DNA of 17,675 nucleotides from an uncultured Chloroflexota bacterium (GTDB taxonomy: Bacteria > Chloroflexota > Dehalococcoidia > Lucifugimonadales > CAJWER01), in contig CAJWER010000034.1 in NCBI GenBank assembly GCA_913030785.1, positions 1 through 17,675 of the forward strand, written 5' to 3'. The notes beneath the pieces are model-generated. The model worked only from the letters and a program-made list of their open reading frames with translations. It was not told the origin of the DNA and searched no databases. Each line of letters starts with the position of its first letter. Position 1 is the first letter of the stretch. Of the stretch, positions 6,833 through 13,538 are shown piece after piece. The position numbers and the translations under genes are program-made.

Positions 6833-7361
6833 CTAGGCTGGCGGTACGTATCTGTAGGGTTTTGGAAGCGTTTTGTTGCAGTGAGGGCATGCGGCAATGT
6901 CTGGATTCCTAAGCTTCTATCCACAGTTTGCGTAGTCTCGAGTACTCGACGGCTGTGGTCGACCGGCAATCTTCTCAGCGATCTTTCTGTGCCCTAGATT
7001 ACAGGTTACTTGACCATCCTTACCTTGGTAATGGATGTCATCAATGTCGATTATCTTGTCACAACCTTGCAAGGTGCAGTTTTTTGGCTGCGGCACATCT
7101 CGCTGGCAAAAAAGGGCAGACCGTTGTTTGACTGTGGATGATTTCCCGGCATGAGGGGTACACCCGTGTACTCGCTCCGGGTTCCAGAGTCGCGGTTGAA
7201 CCCGGCACTTGACTCTGGCCAACGGATGTTCTCGCCGTTGACTGGCTTCCCTGGGAGCCAGCTTCACTCGGAGACCCTATGAGCACCAGCAGGCCGATGA
7301 TGCCAAATACCAGTCCCTGAACTACGACTGCTACGACTATAGCAAGCAGTAAATCCATCAT
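6833..7361 (-). pseudogene. Membrane-anchored zinc-ribbon gene broken by frameshift and stop
   Basis: From ATG 7361 the protein begins with a strongly hydrophobic stretch (about residues 3-28, ending LLVLIGSP), then a Ser/Thr/Gln linker, then YPSCREIIHSQTTVCPF. At the A6 run 7108-7113 (T6 on the coding strand) the frame breaks. Removing one T restores a zinc ribbon, CPFCQRDV, followed by a second possible metal site (C-x4-C ... C-x3-H). The frame then meets TAG at 6919-6917, but beyond it reads KLRNPDIAACPHCNKTLP, the second half of another zinc ribbon, to TAG at 6835-6833. The first Cys of both CxxC knuckles is Tyr (TAC). The lesions together suggest an authentic pseudogene, though a homopolymer sequencing error could explain the first. 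The remainder of the gap to the phosphodiesterase (6800-6832) is featureless. Confidence 0.6.
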
Positions 7362-7403
7362 CTATTTCCATTCGCCTGCTTTGCACCAGGCCGCTATCCG
7401 GGG

Positions 7404-7486
7404 TCGTGGTTCGACATGCTTCACCACGATCGTAATTTCAATTTACCTGGCTTCTCTCTTAAGGGCGAAACGGGGGCTTGGCCCCG
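7404..7486. repeat. Two hairpin-forming inverted repeats between the small membrane genes
   Basis: TCGTGGT (7404-7410) pairs with ACCACGA (7423-7429) around a 12-base loop. CGGGG (7471-7475) pairs with CCCCG (7482-7486) in a GC-rich stem. They fill much of the 146-bp gap. They may be terminator or repeat-element hairpins, but no U-tract is visible. Confidence 0.3.
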
Positions 7487-7507
7487 CCTCCTTGGAGAAC
7501 CTACAGT

Positions 7508-7693
7508 TCAAGATGTACTTGAGGCACTTGTTTCCACTGGCGATCCGATGAGCACCAGCAACGCAACAAAACCAAAAAGGAAACCCAGGCCCAGCCATTT
7601 GACGCTGTTCTTGCGTTTTATGCCGGCTACAGCCGCACAGAACACCGCGAACACCACCGCATGAACAAGAACGAGGAAAAGCAGGACTTCCAT
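7508..7693 (-). CDS. Small two-helix membrane protein, function unknown
   Basis: This 61-residue protein has hydrophobic helices at about residues 2-24 and 33-52, separated by a basic loop (IKRKNSVKW). It ends with GSPVETSASSTS. It resembles the widespread small proteins with a 'K-x-R-S-x-x-W-x-LGxLFG-x-x-ALL' pattern that often carry a C-terminal zinc ribbon. Here no zinc ribbon follows the stop. ATG 7693 is chosen because AGGAG (7701-7705) lies seven bases upstream; TTG 7699 is too close to that site. The LLVLIGSP segment recurs in the neighbouring broken gene at 7361, so the two look like tandem paralogues. It begins 57 bp after purD in the same direction. Confidence 0.6.
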   Translation of the reverse strand: MEVLLFLVLVHAVVFAVFCAAVAGIKRKNSVKWLGLGFLFGFVALLVLIGSPVETSASSTS

Positions 7694-7700
7694 CAACAAT

Positions 7701-7705
7701 CTCCT
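7701..7705 (-). promoter_or_regulatory. Shine-Dalgarno site for the small membrane protein
   Basis: AGGAG on the minus strand. The 7-base spacer to ATG 7693 decides the start against TTG 7699, which is only one base away from it. Confidence 0.55.
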
Positions 7706-7750
7706 GACGCCGTGACATGTCTACCCGATCGCCGTTGTGCTCAACGGCGA

Positions 7751-9028
7751 CTACCGGACAAGGGCGATGTCCCCCCTGTAAAAAGAGTCGGAGAACCGGA
7801 TACGAGCGGCCCCGTCATAGGCCCTGAGTCTGGCCTCCTGCAGCGTCCCTCCAGGTGCTGAAACCGCTAGCACCCGGCCACCGTCCGTCAATACCGCGCC
7901 ATCCTCCAGACGTGTGCCCGCATGATAAACCGTGACACCCGGCGGCATCTCGTCGAGCCCGTCAATTGGGAACCCGGTGGCGTACTTGCCCGGATACCCC
8001 TCAGAGGCCAGGACCACCGCCACGTGTGACTGATCGTCCCACTCGAGCGACGCCGCTGACACATCGCCCTGCGCGACGCAGATCAGGACCCCCAGCAGGT
8101 CGCTCTTCAGTCGTGGCAGGACGACCTGGGCCTCGGGATCACCAAGCCGGGAGTTGAACTCGACCACCTTTGGCCCGTCCACAGTGATCATAAGCCCGGC
8201 ATATAGAATCCCTCGAAACGGGCTGCCCTTCGACGCCAGAGCCGCCACTACTGGCTCCATTATCTCTCGTCGAATACGGGAATCCATCTCGGGGTTCCAT
8301 ACCGCAGAGACAGGCGGGCTGTAGGAGCCCATGCCGCCGGTGTTCGGTCCGACATTGCCATCACCGACAGGCTTGTAATCGCAGGCCGCGATCATCGACG
8401 ACACACGCTCACCGTCGACAAATGCAAAAACGCTGATCTCCTGACCAGCCATGAACTCCTCAACTAGGACGCCGGAACCACCTTGCCCAAGCCACTCGCG
8501 AAGCGCCCTCACCGCCTCTTCGTGATCTGACGCAACGACGACGCCTTTGCCAGCCAACAGGCCATCGACCTTGACGACTATTGGCGTCTCCTGGGCCATT
8601 ACGTATTCGCTGGCGGTTTCGAAGTCAGTGAACGACATCATGGAGGCGGTTGGCACTCCATGCTCTTGCATCAACTCCTTGGCAAATCGCTTGCTCGACT
8701 CGATGCGAGCCGCCGCTGCTGTGGGTCCGAATGCAAGAACTCCGGCCGAATCAAGCCTATCGACCAGGCCCGCCGCAAGAGGTACCTCGGGTCCCACGAC
8801 GACAAAGTCGACCCCTGACTCAACGGAGTACGCGACCAGTGCGTCAACGTCATCGGCGTCAATGGATACGTTGGTGGCGATACCAGCCGTCCCGGCATTA
8901 CCCGGCGCTACGAGCAGTGTGTCCAGCCTCGGGGATTCAACTAGCCGCGTTGCAAAGGCGTGTTCACGCCCCCCGCTGCCGACCAATAGTACGGTAAGGT
9001 CGCTACGTTCCAGTAGTGAAGGTGGCAA
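7751..9028 (-). CDS. purD: Phosphoribosylamine-glycine ligase (GAR synthetase)
   Basis: This 425-residue protein has normal PurD length. It joins phosphoribosylamine and glycine with ATP, the second purine step. GSGGREHA at 17-24 opens the N-terminal domain, and SSKRFAKELM near 111-120 starts the ATP-grasp domain. KVDGLLAGKGVV at 153-164 is the nucleotide lysine loop, normally K-A-D-G-L-A. NTGGMGSYSP follows, and NSRLGDPEAQ at 292-301 stands for the usual N-x-RFGDPE metal site. The start at TTG 9028 gives an 11-residue lead before the first strand. The upstream AGGT is weak and distant, so the exact start is uncertain. guaA lies 62 bp upstream in the same direction. Confidence 0.95.
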   Translation of the reverse strand: MPPSLLERSDLTVLLVGSGGREHAFATRLVESPRLDTLLVAPGNAGTAGIATNVSIDADDVDALVAYSVESGVDFVVVGPEVPLAAGLVDRLDSAGVLAFGPTAAAARIESSKRFAKELMQEHGVPTASMMSFTDFETASEYVMAQETPIVVKVDGLLAGKGVVVASDHEEAVRALREWLGQGGSGVLVEEFMAGQEISVFAFVDGERVSSMIAACDYKPVGDGNVGPNTGGMGSYSPPVSAVWNPEMDSRIRREIMEPVVAALASKGSPFRGILYAGLMITVDGPKVVEFNSRLGDPEAQVVLPRLKSDLLGVLICVAQGDVSAASLEWDDQSHVAVVLASEGYPGKYATGFPIDGLDEMPPGVTVYHAGTRLEDGAVLTDGGRVLAVSAPGGTLQEARLRAYDGAARIRFSDSFYRGDIALVR

Positions 9029-9090
9029 TGTGAGTTTCTACCTGGAAACGTACAGAACGTGAGAATTCCCACGTTGCCTGACGATGAGAA

Positions 9091-10761
9091 TCATTCCCAC
9101 TCAATGGTACCCGGCGGCTTGCTGGTGATGTCGTAGACAACCCGGTTGATGTCCGGAACCTCGTTCACGATGCGGCTCGAGATTCGGGCGAGCACCTGGT
9201 AGGGAAGCCGCGCCCAGTCCGCAGTCATTGCCTCGTCGCTCGTTACCGCCCGTATAGCCACTACATTGCCGTAGGTCCGGTAGTCACCGCTCACGCCCAC
9301 CGTGTGCACATCTGTCAGCACGGCGAAGGACTGCCACATCTCGCGGTACAGATCATTGCCCTTGATCTCGTCCATGACGATCCAGTCGGCCGACCGTAGC
9401 GTCTCGAGCCTTTCGACCGTCACCTCACCCATAATTCGAATCGCAAGCCCTGGACCAGGGAACGGCTGCCGGTAGACCATCGCCTCTGGCAGACCCAACT
9501 GCAGCCCGACCTCGCGCACCTCGTCCTTGAACAGGTAGCGCAGGGGCTCCACTAGGGTCAGCGTCATGTCCTTGGGCAGTCCGCCCACGTTGTGATGTGT
9601 CTTGATCTTGGCCGAAACTCCGCTGTCGGCCGTCTTGCTCTCGATCACGTCCGGGTAAAGCGTGCCCTGGGTCAGGAAGTCCACGTGACCAGCGCTCTTG
9701 GCGTGCTCGTCGAACACCTTGATGAATGTCTCGCCGATCACGCGCCGCTTCTCTTCCGGGTCGGTGACGCCCTTGAGCCCCCTCAGGAACTGTTCCGAGG
9801 ACTGGGTGAAGACCAGCTTCGCCTTCAAGTAGGTACGGAAGGTCTCCAGGATGCGCTCCGGCTCCTCGCGCCGCATCAGCCCGTTATCGACGAAGATGCA
9901 GGTCAGTTGGTCGCCAACCGCGCGATGAACAAGGGTCGCGGCCACAGCGGAGTCGACGCCTCCGGACAAGGCGCAGATGACCTTGCCGTCGCCTACCTGC
10001 TTCTTGATCTTCTCGATCGACTCAACAACGAAGTTGGCCGGTGTCCACAAGGAGCCGCAGCCGCATATTTCATGGACGAAATTATCGAGGAGTGCCTTGC
10101 CATCGGGGGTGTGGGCGACCTCTGGATGGAACTGAATGCCCAGCATTCCCTTGCCGTTGCCGGTGGCGGCAATGGGCGAGTTTTCTGTGTGGGCCAGTGC
10201 GGTGAATCCGGGGGGCTGTTCGACGATCCTATCCCCATGGCTCATCCATACAGGCATTGATGACGGCAACCCTTCAAATAGGGGCTCGCCGGGGCCGGAC
10301 TGGGCGAGGGAGGCGTGACCATATTCACGGTGAGCCGACGGCGCTACCTTGCCCCCCAACTGATGCACCAACACCTGCATCCCATAGCAGATACCAAGCA
10401 CCGGCAGGCCGGACTCGTACACCCACGAGGGCGCCATCGGCGCATCGTCGTCATACACGGAAGCAGGCCCACCCGAAAGAATGATGCCCTTTGGATTGAG
10501 GTCCTTAACGCTATCCCACGTCGAGTCGTGGGGCAGTATCTCGCAGTAGACCTTGGACTCGCGCACCCGCCGCGCTATTAGGCGACTGTACTGGGAACCG
10601 AAATCGATGACGATCACCGACTCGCGTTCGAGCCTGGATGGAGGGTAGGGGACTGGCGACTGCCCCGACTTTTCCTTGGCTATCTCCAGGTACGCCGAGA
10701 CCTCAAGATCGTCGCTGGCGGCCAGCCTGTGGCTCTCGTTTGACTCTTTGTTTGTGCTCAT
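9091..10761 (-). CDS. guaA: GMP synthase (glutamine-hydrolysing)
   Basis: This 556-residue protein converts XMP to GMP using ATP and glutamine ammonia. The class I glutamine amidotransferase domain (about 48-235) has its triad: GICYGMQ with Cys125, and GIQFHPEVAHT with His212 and Glu214. The ATP-pyrophosphatase domain begins at about 240, with the P-loop SGGVDS at 266-271 and GSQYS-type features in the first strand. The C-terminal dimerisation domain ends in PPGTIEWE, the family's standard C-terminus. There are about 48 extra residues before the usual first strand (VIVIDFGSQY). ATG 10761 has no visible Shine-Dalgarno site, and a GTG at the first-strand Val is an alternative start. It is the first gene of the minus-strand purine cluster and diverges from tsaC. 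Confidence 0.96.
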   Translation of the reverse strand: MSTNKESNESHRLAASDDLEVSAYLEIAKEKSGQSPVPYPPSRLERESVIVIDFGSQYSRLIARRVRESKVYCEILPHDSTWDSVKDLNPKGIILSGGPASVYDDDAPMAPSWVYESGLPVLGICYGMQVLVHQLGGKVAPSAHREYGHASLAQSGPGEPLFEGLPSSMPVWMSHGDRIVEQPPGFTALAHTENSPIAATGNGKGMLGIQFHPEVAHTPDGKALLDNFVHEICGCGSLWTPANFVVESIEKIKKQVGDGKVICALSGGVDSAVAATLVHRAVGDQLTCIFVDNGLMRREEPERILETFRTYLKAKLVFTQSSEQFLRGLKGVTDPEEKRRVIGETFIKVFDEHAKSAGHVDFLTQGTLYPDVIESKTADSGVSAKIKTHHNVGGLPKDMTLTLVEPLRYLFKDEVREVGLQLGLPEAMVYRQPFPGPGLAIRIMGEVTVERLETLRSADWIVMDEIKGNDLYREMWQSFAVLTDVHTVGVSGDYRTYGNVVAIRAVTSDEAMTADWARLPYQVLARISSRIVNEVPDINRVVYDITSKPPGTIEWE

Positions 10762-10771
10762 TGTGGTGGTT

Positions 10772-10793
10772 GTCCAAGGCTAGCGTTTATGCT
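10772..10793. repeat. Direct repeat copy 1 in the guaA/tsaC divergent promoter region
   Basis: This 22-bp unit begins GTCCAAGGCTAGC and ends TATGCT. It recurs 80 bp away at 10852-10873 with only two mismatches. Its second half is an imperfect palindrome, AGCGT-TT-ATGCT. It lies between the likely guaA transcription start and the guaA ATG, a position suited to an operator. Confidence 0.7.
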
Positions 10794-10819
10794 CAGCCGA
10801 CGACCTGTGTTTTCCTTCG

Positions 10820-10847
10820 TTGACAGCGCGTTTATACCTCTTATGTT
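10820..10847 (+). promoter_or_regulatory. Candidate tsaC promoter
   Basis: A perfect -35 hexamer TTGACA (10820-10825) is followed after 16 bases by TATGTT (10842-10847, 4 of 6 matches to TATAAT). Transcription would start near 10854, inside repeat copy 2, leaving a leader of about 40 bases before tsaC. TATATT at 10873-10878 is a rival -10. Not tested experimentally. Confidence 0.45.
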
Positions 10848-10857
10848 GTGGGTCCAA
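10831..10857 (-). promoter_or_regulatory. Candidate guaA / purine-cluster promoter
   Basis: On the minus strand, TATAAA (10836-10831, 5 of 6 matches) is preceded by TTGGAC (10857-10852) at a rather short 15-base spacing. That -35-like hexamer is the first six bases of repeat copy 2, so a protein bound there could block it. The guaA leader would be about 60 bases. Confidence 0.35.
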
Positions 10858-10873
10858 GGCTAGCATCTATGCT
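10852..10873. repeat. Direct repeat copy 2 with a perfect palindrome (candidate operator)
   Basis: This 22-bp unit starts GTCCAAGGCTAGC. It contains AGCAT-CT-ATGCT (10862-10873), a perfect 5+2+5 inverted repeat. It overlaps the presumed tsaC start point and the guaA -35. It does not resemble the E. coli PurR site or the Bacillus PurBox as I know them. Confidence 0.65.
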
Positions 10874-10892
10874 ATATTGTGGTCAACCTTAA

Positions 10893-11543
10893 ATGGCACC
10901 CCGCAAATCCCTCACGCTCGATCCGTCCCTGTCCGCCCAGGTGGATATCGCTGTGAGCCATCTGAGCCGCGGCGGTGTAGTCGCTATCCCCACCGATACA
11001 CTCTACGGCCTCGCAGCCTCCGCCGTCGACCCTGAAGCGGTCGCGCGCGTGTTCGGAATAAAGGGCCGTCCCGGAGGGATGGCGATGCCGGTGCTGCTAG
11101 CCGATCCACAGGACCTGGATCTGTACGCAACCGACGTGTCTGAAGTCGCCCGCGAACTGGCTAATCGTTTCTGGCCCGGCCCGCTCTCCCTGGTGCTAAA
11201 AAGATCTGAGGCGATGCCGGACGCCGCCACGGCTGGCCGTGACACCGTCGCTCTTCGAGTTCCAGACCACCCGGTGCCACGTGCGATCGCCCGGAGGCTC
11301 GGCGCGCCCATCACTGGGACCAGTGCAAACCCCAGCGGACAGCCCGCGGCCACGACCGCCGCCAAAGTGAGGGAGCAGCTCGGGAACGCCGTGGACCTGG
11401 TAGTTGACGCAGGCGAAAGCCCGATAGGCGAAAGCTCCACCATCCTCGACGTCACTGGCCCGTCACTGGTCGCCCTGCGCGTCGGCGCGGTGTCCGTAGC
11501 GGATATATCAGACGCTACCGGAATGCCTGTAGCCATCCCGTAG
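10893..11543 (+). CDS. tsaC: Threonylcarbamoyl-AMP synthase (TsaC/Sua5/YrdC family)
   Basis: This 216-residue YrdC-domain protein makes threonylcarbamoyl-AMP from threonine, bicarbonate and ATP for the t6A37 modification of ANN-decoding tRNAs. Features are PTDTLYGL at 33-40, the Lys-x-Arg motif in IKGRPGG (Lys57, Arg59), FWPGPLSLVL, VALRVPDHP, and the TSANPSGQPA signature. The KPL sequence usual after KGRP is MAMPVLL here, a small deviation. It is about the size of bacterial TsaC and lacks the extra C-terminal Sua5 domain. ATG 10893 fits the family but has no clear Shine-Dalgarno site. It is the first gene of the plus-strand group and diverges from guaA. The symbol is by family; Sua5/ywlC naming is equivalent. 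Confidence 0.92.
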   Translation: MAPRKSLTLDPSLSAQVDIAVSHLSRGGVVAIPTDTLYGLAASAVDPEAVARVFGIKGRPGGMAMPVLLADPQDLDLYATDVSEVARELANRFWPGPLSLVLKRSEAMPDAATAGRDTVALRVPDHPVPRAIARRLGAPITGTSANPSGQPAATTAAKVREQLGNAVDLVVDAGESPIGESSTILDVTGPSLVALRVGAVSVADISDATGMPVAIP

Positions 11544-11545
11544 TT

Positions 11546-11562
11546 GCAGGTCTGCGACCTGC
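11546..11562. promoter_or_regulatory. Perfect inverted repeat between tsaC and tpiA
   Basis: GCAGGT-ctgcg-ACCTGC begins three bases after the tsaC stop. It could be a weak terminator hairpin (no T-run follows, only CCTCTT) or an operator. TAAAAT at 11579-11584 downstream is a possible -10 for tpiA, but no good -35 is present. Confidence 0.35.
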
Positions 11563-11618
11563 CCTCTTCGTGAACGTGTAAAATGGAATGCGAATCTCTA
11601 ACTGCCAGGTAACTACCG

Positions 11619-12371
11619 ATGACCCAACCGCTAATCGTCGCAAACTGGAAAATGAACGGCACCGTCGCCGAGGCACGACAGCTCGTAGCGGCCATGAAAC
11701 CCGGCCTTGCCGGGGTCAAGGGCGTCGGCAAGGTTCTCTGCCCTCCATTCACTGCCCTCGCCACCGTATCAGAGATGCTGGAGGGGACGGATATAGGCAT
11801 TGGCGCTCAGGACATGTACCACGAAGACAGCGGCGCATTTACCGGCCAGGTATCGCCTGGAATGCTGGCCGAGTTCTGCAGCTACGTAATCCTGGGCCAC
11901 TCCGAACGCAGGTCTCTGTTCGGCGAGACCAGCCAATCCGTTGCCTGGAAGGTCGCGGCTGCAAAAGCGGCGGGCCTCAGTCCCATCATGTGCGTAGGTG
12001 AGACCATCTCCGAGCGCGAGACGGGCAGGGCGGAGGCCGTCGTCGACGGACAGGTCCTGACAGGCCTTGTGGGAGTCAGCAACATCGACGGCGTGTCCAT
12101 CGCCTACGAGCCGGTCTGGGCCATAGGCTCCGGTGCGGCGGCCTCCCCTGACGACGCCCAGGCGATGGCATCGAGAATACACCAAGTTCTATCCGACCGA
12201 TTCGGCCCGCCAGCCGCAGAAACTCCCGTTCTGTACGGGGGCAGCGTCACCGATGAGAACATACTCGACTTTATGGGCCAGCTCGACATCGACGGTGCGC
12301 TGGTCGGCGGCGCAAGCCTCAAACCCGACGTCTTCGTCGCACTCACTCGCGCCGCAGCGGCGTCTGTCTGA
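11619..12371 (+). CDS. tpiA: Triosephosphate isomerase
   Basis: This 250-residue TIM barrel has normal length. It interconverts dihydroxyacetone phosphate and glyceraldehyde 3-phosphate in glycolysis and gluconeogenesis. Catalytic residues are all visible: Asn9 and Lys11 in ANWKMNG, His94 in ILGHSERR, and the base Glu164 in AYEPVWAIGSG, the family signature. The phosphate-gripping YGGSV and the GALVGGASL segment near the C-terminus are also intact. ATG 11619 has AGGT at 11607-11610 eight bases upstream. It lies 75 bp after tsaC and 45 bp before the first visible miaA ATG, in the same direction, so the three may form one transcript. No gap or pgk gene is nearby, although tpiA often clusters with them. 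Confidence 0.97.
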   Translation: MTQPLIVANWKMNGTVAEARQLVAAMKPGLAGVKGVGKVLCPPFTALATVSEMLEGTDIGIGAQDMYHEDSGAFTGQVSPGMLAEFCSYVILGHSERRSLFGETSQSVAWKVAAAKAAGLSPIMCVGETISERETGRAEAVVDGQVLTGLVGVSNIDGVSIAYEPVWAIGSGAAASPDDAQAMASRIHQVLSDRFGPPAAETPVLYGGSVTDENILDFMGQLDIDGALVGGASLKPDVFVALTRAAAASV

Positions 12372-12416
12372 CCCAAGGCGCATGCCATCATAGCCCCAAC
12401 ACCCAGGCTGGTCGCC

Positions 12417-13316
12417 ATGGTAGGCGCAACAGCCACCGGCAAGACCGCACTGGCCGTCCAACTGGCTCAGGAGCTGGGCGGCGAGATCGTTGGCGCGGAT
12501 AGTCGCCAGGTCTACCGCCATATGGACATCGGCACTGCCAAGCCCAACCCAGAGCAGCGCGCCGCCGTCCCTCACCACCTGATCGATATCGTCGATCCCG
12601 ACGAGCCATACAGTCTTGCCCTCTTCTTGCGCCAGGCCCGGGCAGCTATCGCCGACATTTACAGCCGCGGTCGTCTGCCAATCCTCGTGGGAGGCACGGG
12701 CCAGTACGTCTGGGGCCTCCTGGAAGGGTGGCAAGTTCCGGAGGTGCCACCGGCCCCCGAACTTCGTGCTGAACTAGAGGCACGGGCAGCGTCGGAAGGA
12801 TGCGAGGCCCTATACGCGGAGTTGCAAGCCGCCGATCCCCAGGCCGCCGACCGAATCGACCCACAAAACGTTCGGCGCGTAATCCGGGCGCTGGAGGTAT
12901 ATGCGGTATCTGGAGAAACCTCCAGCAGCAATCCCCGGCGCGTTGAGCCCAACTGGAACACGATGCTTGTGGGGCTACGTCTCGAACGGTCCGATCTCTA
13001 TAGTCGAGTAGATCGGCGCGTCGACCAGATGCTGGAATTGGGATGGGTCAACGAAGTGAAGGCGCTATTGGAGCGAGGCTACGCGCCGGATCTGTCGTCC
13101 ATGTCCGGCCTGGGCTACCGCGAGCTGTGCGAGCACATTCAAGACGGCACGACTTTGGAGGACGCGGCCGACGCAGCGAAGCGCCGTATCCGACGCTTCG
13201 CCCGCCAGCAAAACGCATGGTTCCGAGAAACCGACGAACGAATCAAGTGGCACAATGCCAACGAAGCCGGCTTGGAAGCGGCAGCGAGCCAGGTCAGAGA
13301 CTGGGCTGAAAACTAG
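12417..13316 (+). CDS. miaA: tRNA dimethylallyltransferase MiaA
   Basis: This 299-residue protein prenylates A37 of tRNAs reading UNN codons, using dimethylallyl diphosphate. Motifs are the P-loop GATATGKT at residues 3-10, DSRQVYRHMDIGTAKP from 28, GGTGQYV at 92-98, the QNVRRVIRALEV arginine helix, and the C-terminal SGLGYREL and RQQNAWFR segments. The first visible ATG (12417) leaves only two residues before the P-loop, too few for the first beta strand. Upstream in-frame codons (…PRLVA) would complete that strand, but no ATG, GTG or TTG exists back to the tpiA stop. ATC/ATA at 12387-12392 behind AAGG (12375-12378) are possible unusual starts. Function is confident; the start is not. Confidence 0.93.
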   Translation: MVGATATGKTALAVQLAQELGGEIVGADSRQVYRHMDIGTAKPNPEQRAAVPHHLIDIVDPDEPYSLALFLRQARAAIADIYSRGRLPILVGGTGQYVWGLLEGWQVPEVPPAPELRAELEARAASEGCEALYAELQAADPQAADRIDPQNVRRVIRALEVYAVSGETSSSNPRRVEPNWNTMLVGLRLERSDLYSRVDRRVDQMLELGWVNEVKALLERGYAPDLSSMSGLGYRELCEHIQDGTTLEDAADAAKRRIRRFARQQNAWFRETDERIKWHNANEAGLEAAASQVRDWAEN

Positions 13317-13320
13317 GGAC

Positions 13321-13353
13321 TGGCGTTCGAAATTTACTGGTGTTCCGACGCCA
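13321..13353 (+). terminator. Possible miaA terminator hairpin
   Basis: TGGCGT (13321-13326) can pair with ACGCCA (13348-13353) across a 21-base loop, beginning four bases after the miaA stop. The downstream sequence is pyrimidine-rich but has no clean T-run, so this is a weak call. Confidence 0.25.
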
Positions 13354-13404
13354 AATTCTCGTCTTCACCGCGTGTGTGAAGGGGTTCCGCGCCGCTGACG
13401 GAGT

Positions 13405-13421
13405 GTGAGGGTGTTCCTCAC
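13405..13421. repeat. Hairpin related to the dapL-hflX intergenic repeat
   Basis: GTGAGG-gtgtt-CCTCAC forms a 6-bp stem. Sixteen of its 17 bases match GTGAGGGTGTCCCTCAC at 15953-15969. The flanks also share a GTGTG/GTGCG lead-in. It is probably a copy of a dispersed intergenic repeat of this genome. Confidence 0.5.
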
Positions 13422-13447
13422 GCAGTCATTTCATGTTTGCTGGAAGG

Positions 13448-13463
13448 GTCGGGGACACCCGAC
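13448..13463. promoter_or_regulatory. Perfect inverted repeat upstream of the dapF promoter
   Basis: GTCGGG-gaca-CCCGAC lies about 40 bases upstream of the putative dapF -10. It could be an operator or a structural hairpin. No regulator is known to me for this site. Confidence 0.3.
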
Positions 13464-13501
13464 ACGTCTCAACACCTCCATACTCCGCTAGCTACGGCCT
13501 G

Positions 13502-13510
13502 TGCTACAAT
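13502..13510 (+). promoter_or_regulatory. Candidate extended -10 promoter of dapF
   Basis: TGCTACAAT fits the extended -10 form TGnTATAAT with one mismatch in the hexamer. No consensus -35 lies 17 bases upstream, as is usual for extended -10 promoters. Predicted transcription would start near 13517, about 22 bases before the dapF ATG. Confidence 0.4.
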
Positions 13511-13538
13511 ACGGTGTCCCAAGGAGGGTGTGCAGGCG

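Noticed and set aside
7100..7120. Programmed ribosomal frameshift at the T6 run in the zinc-ribbon gene
   Set aside because: Needs a +1 shift, which is not the usual outcome of such a run, and an in-frame stop plus lost Cys residues downstream fit decay better. I keep sequencing error as an alternative.
9592..10260. 222-codon plus-strand open frame inside guaA
   Set aside because: It is antisense to the well-conserved amidotransferase and ATP-pyrophosphatase domains and has no recognisable motif.
13437..13538. 34-residue N-terminal extension of dapF from ATG 13437
   Set aside because: It does not resemble the family, crosses a candidate promoter and hairpin, and the strong Shine-Dalgarno site favours ATG 13539.
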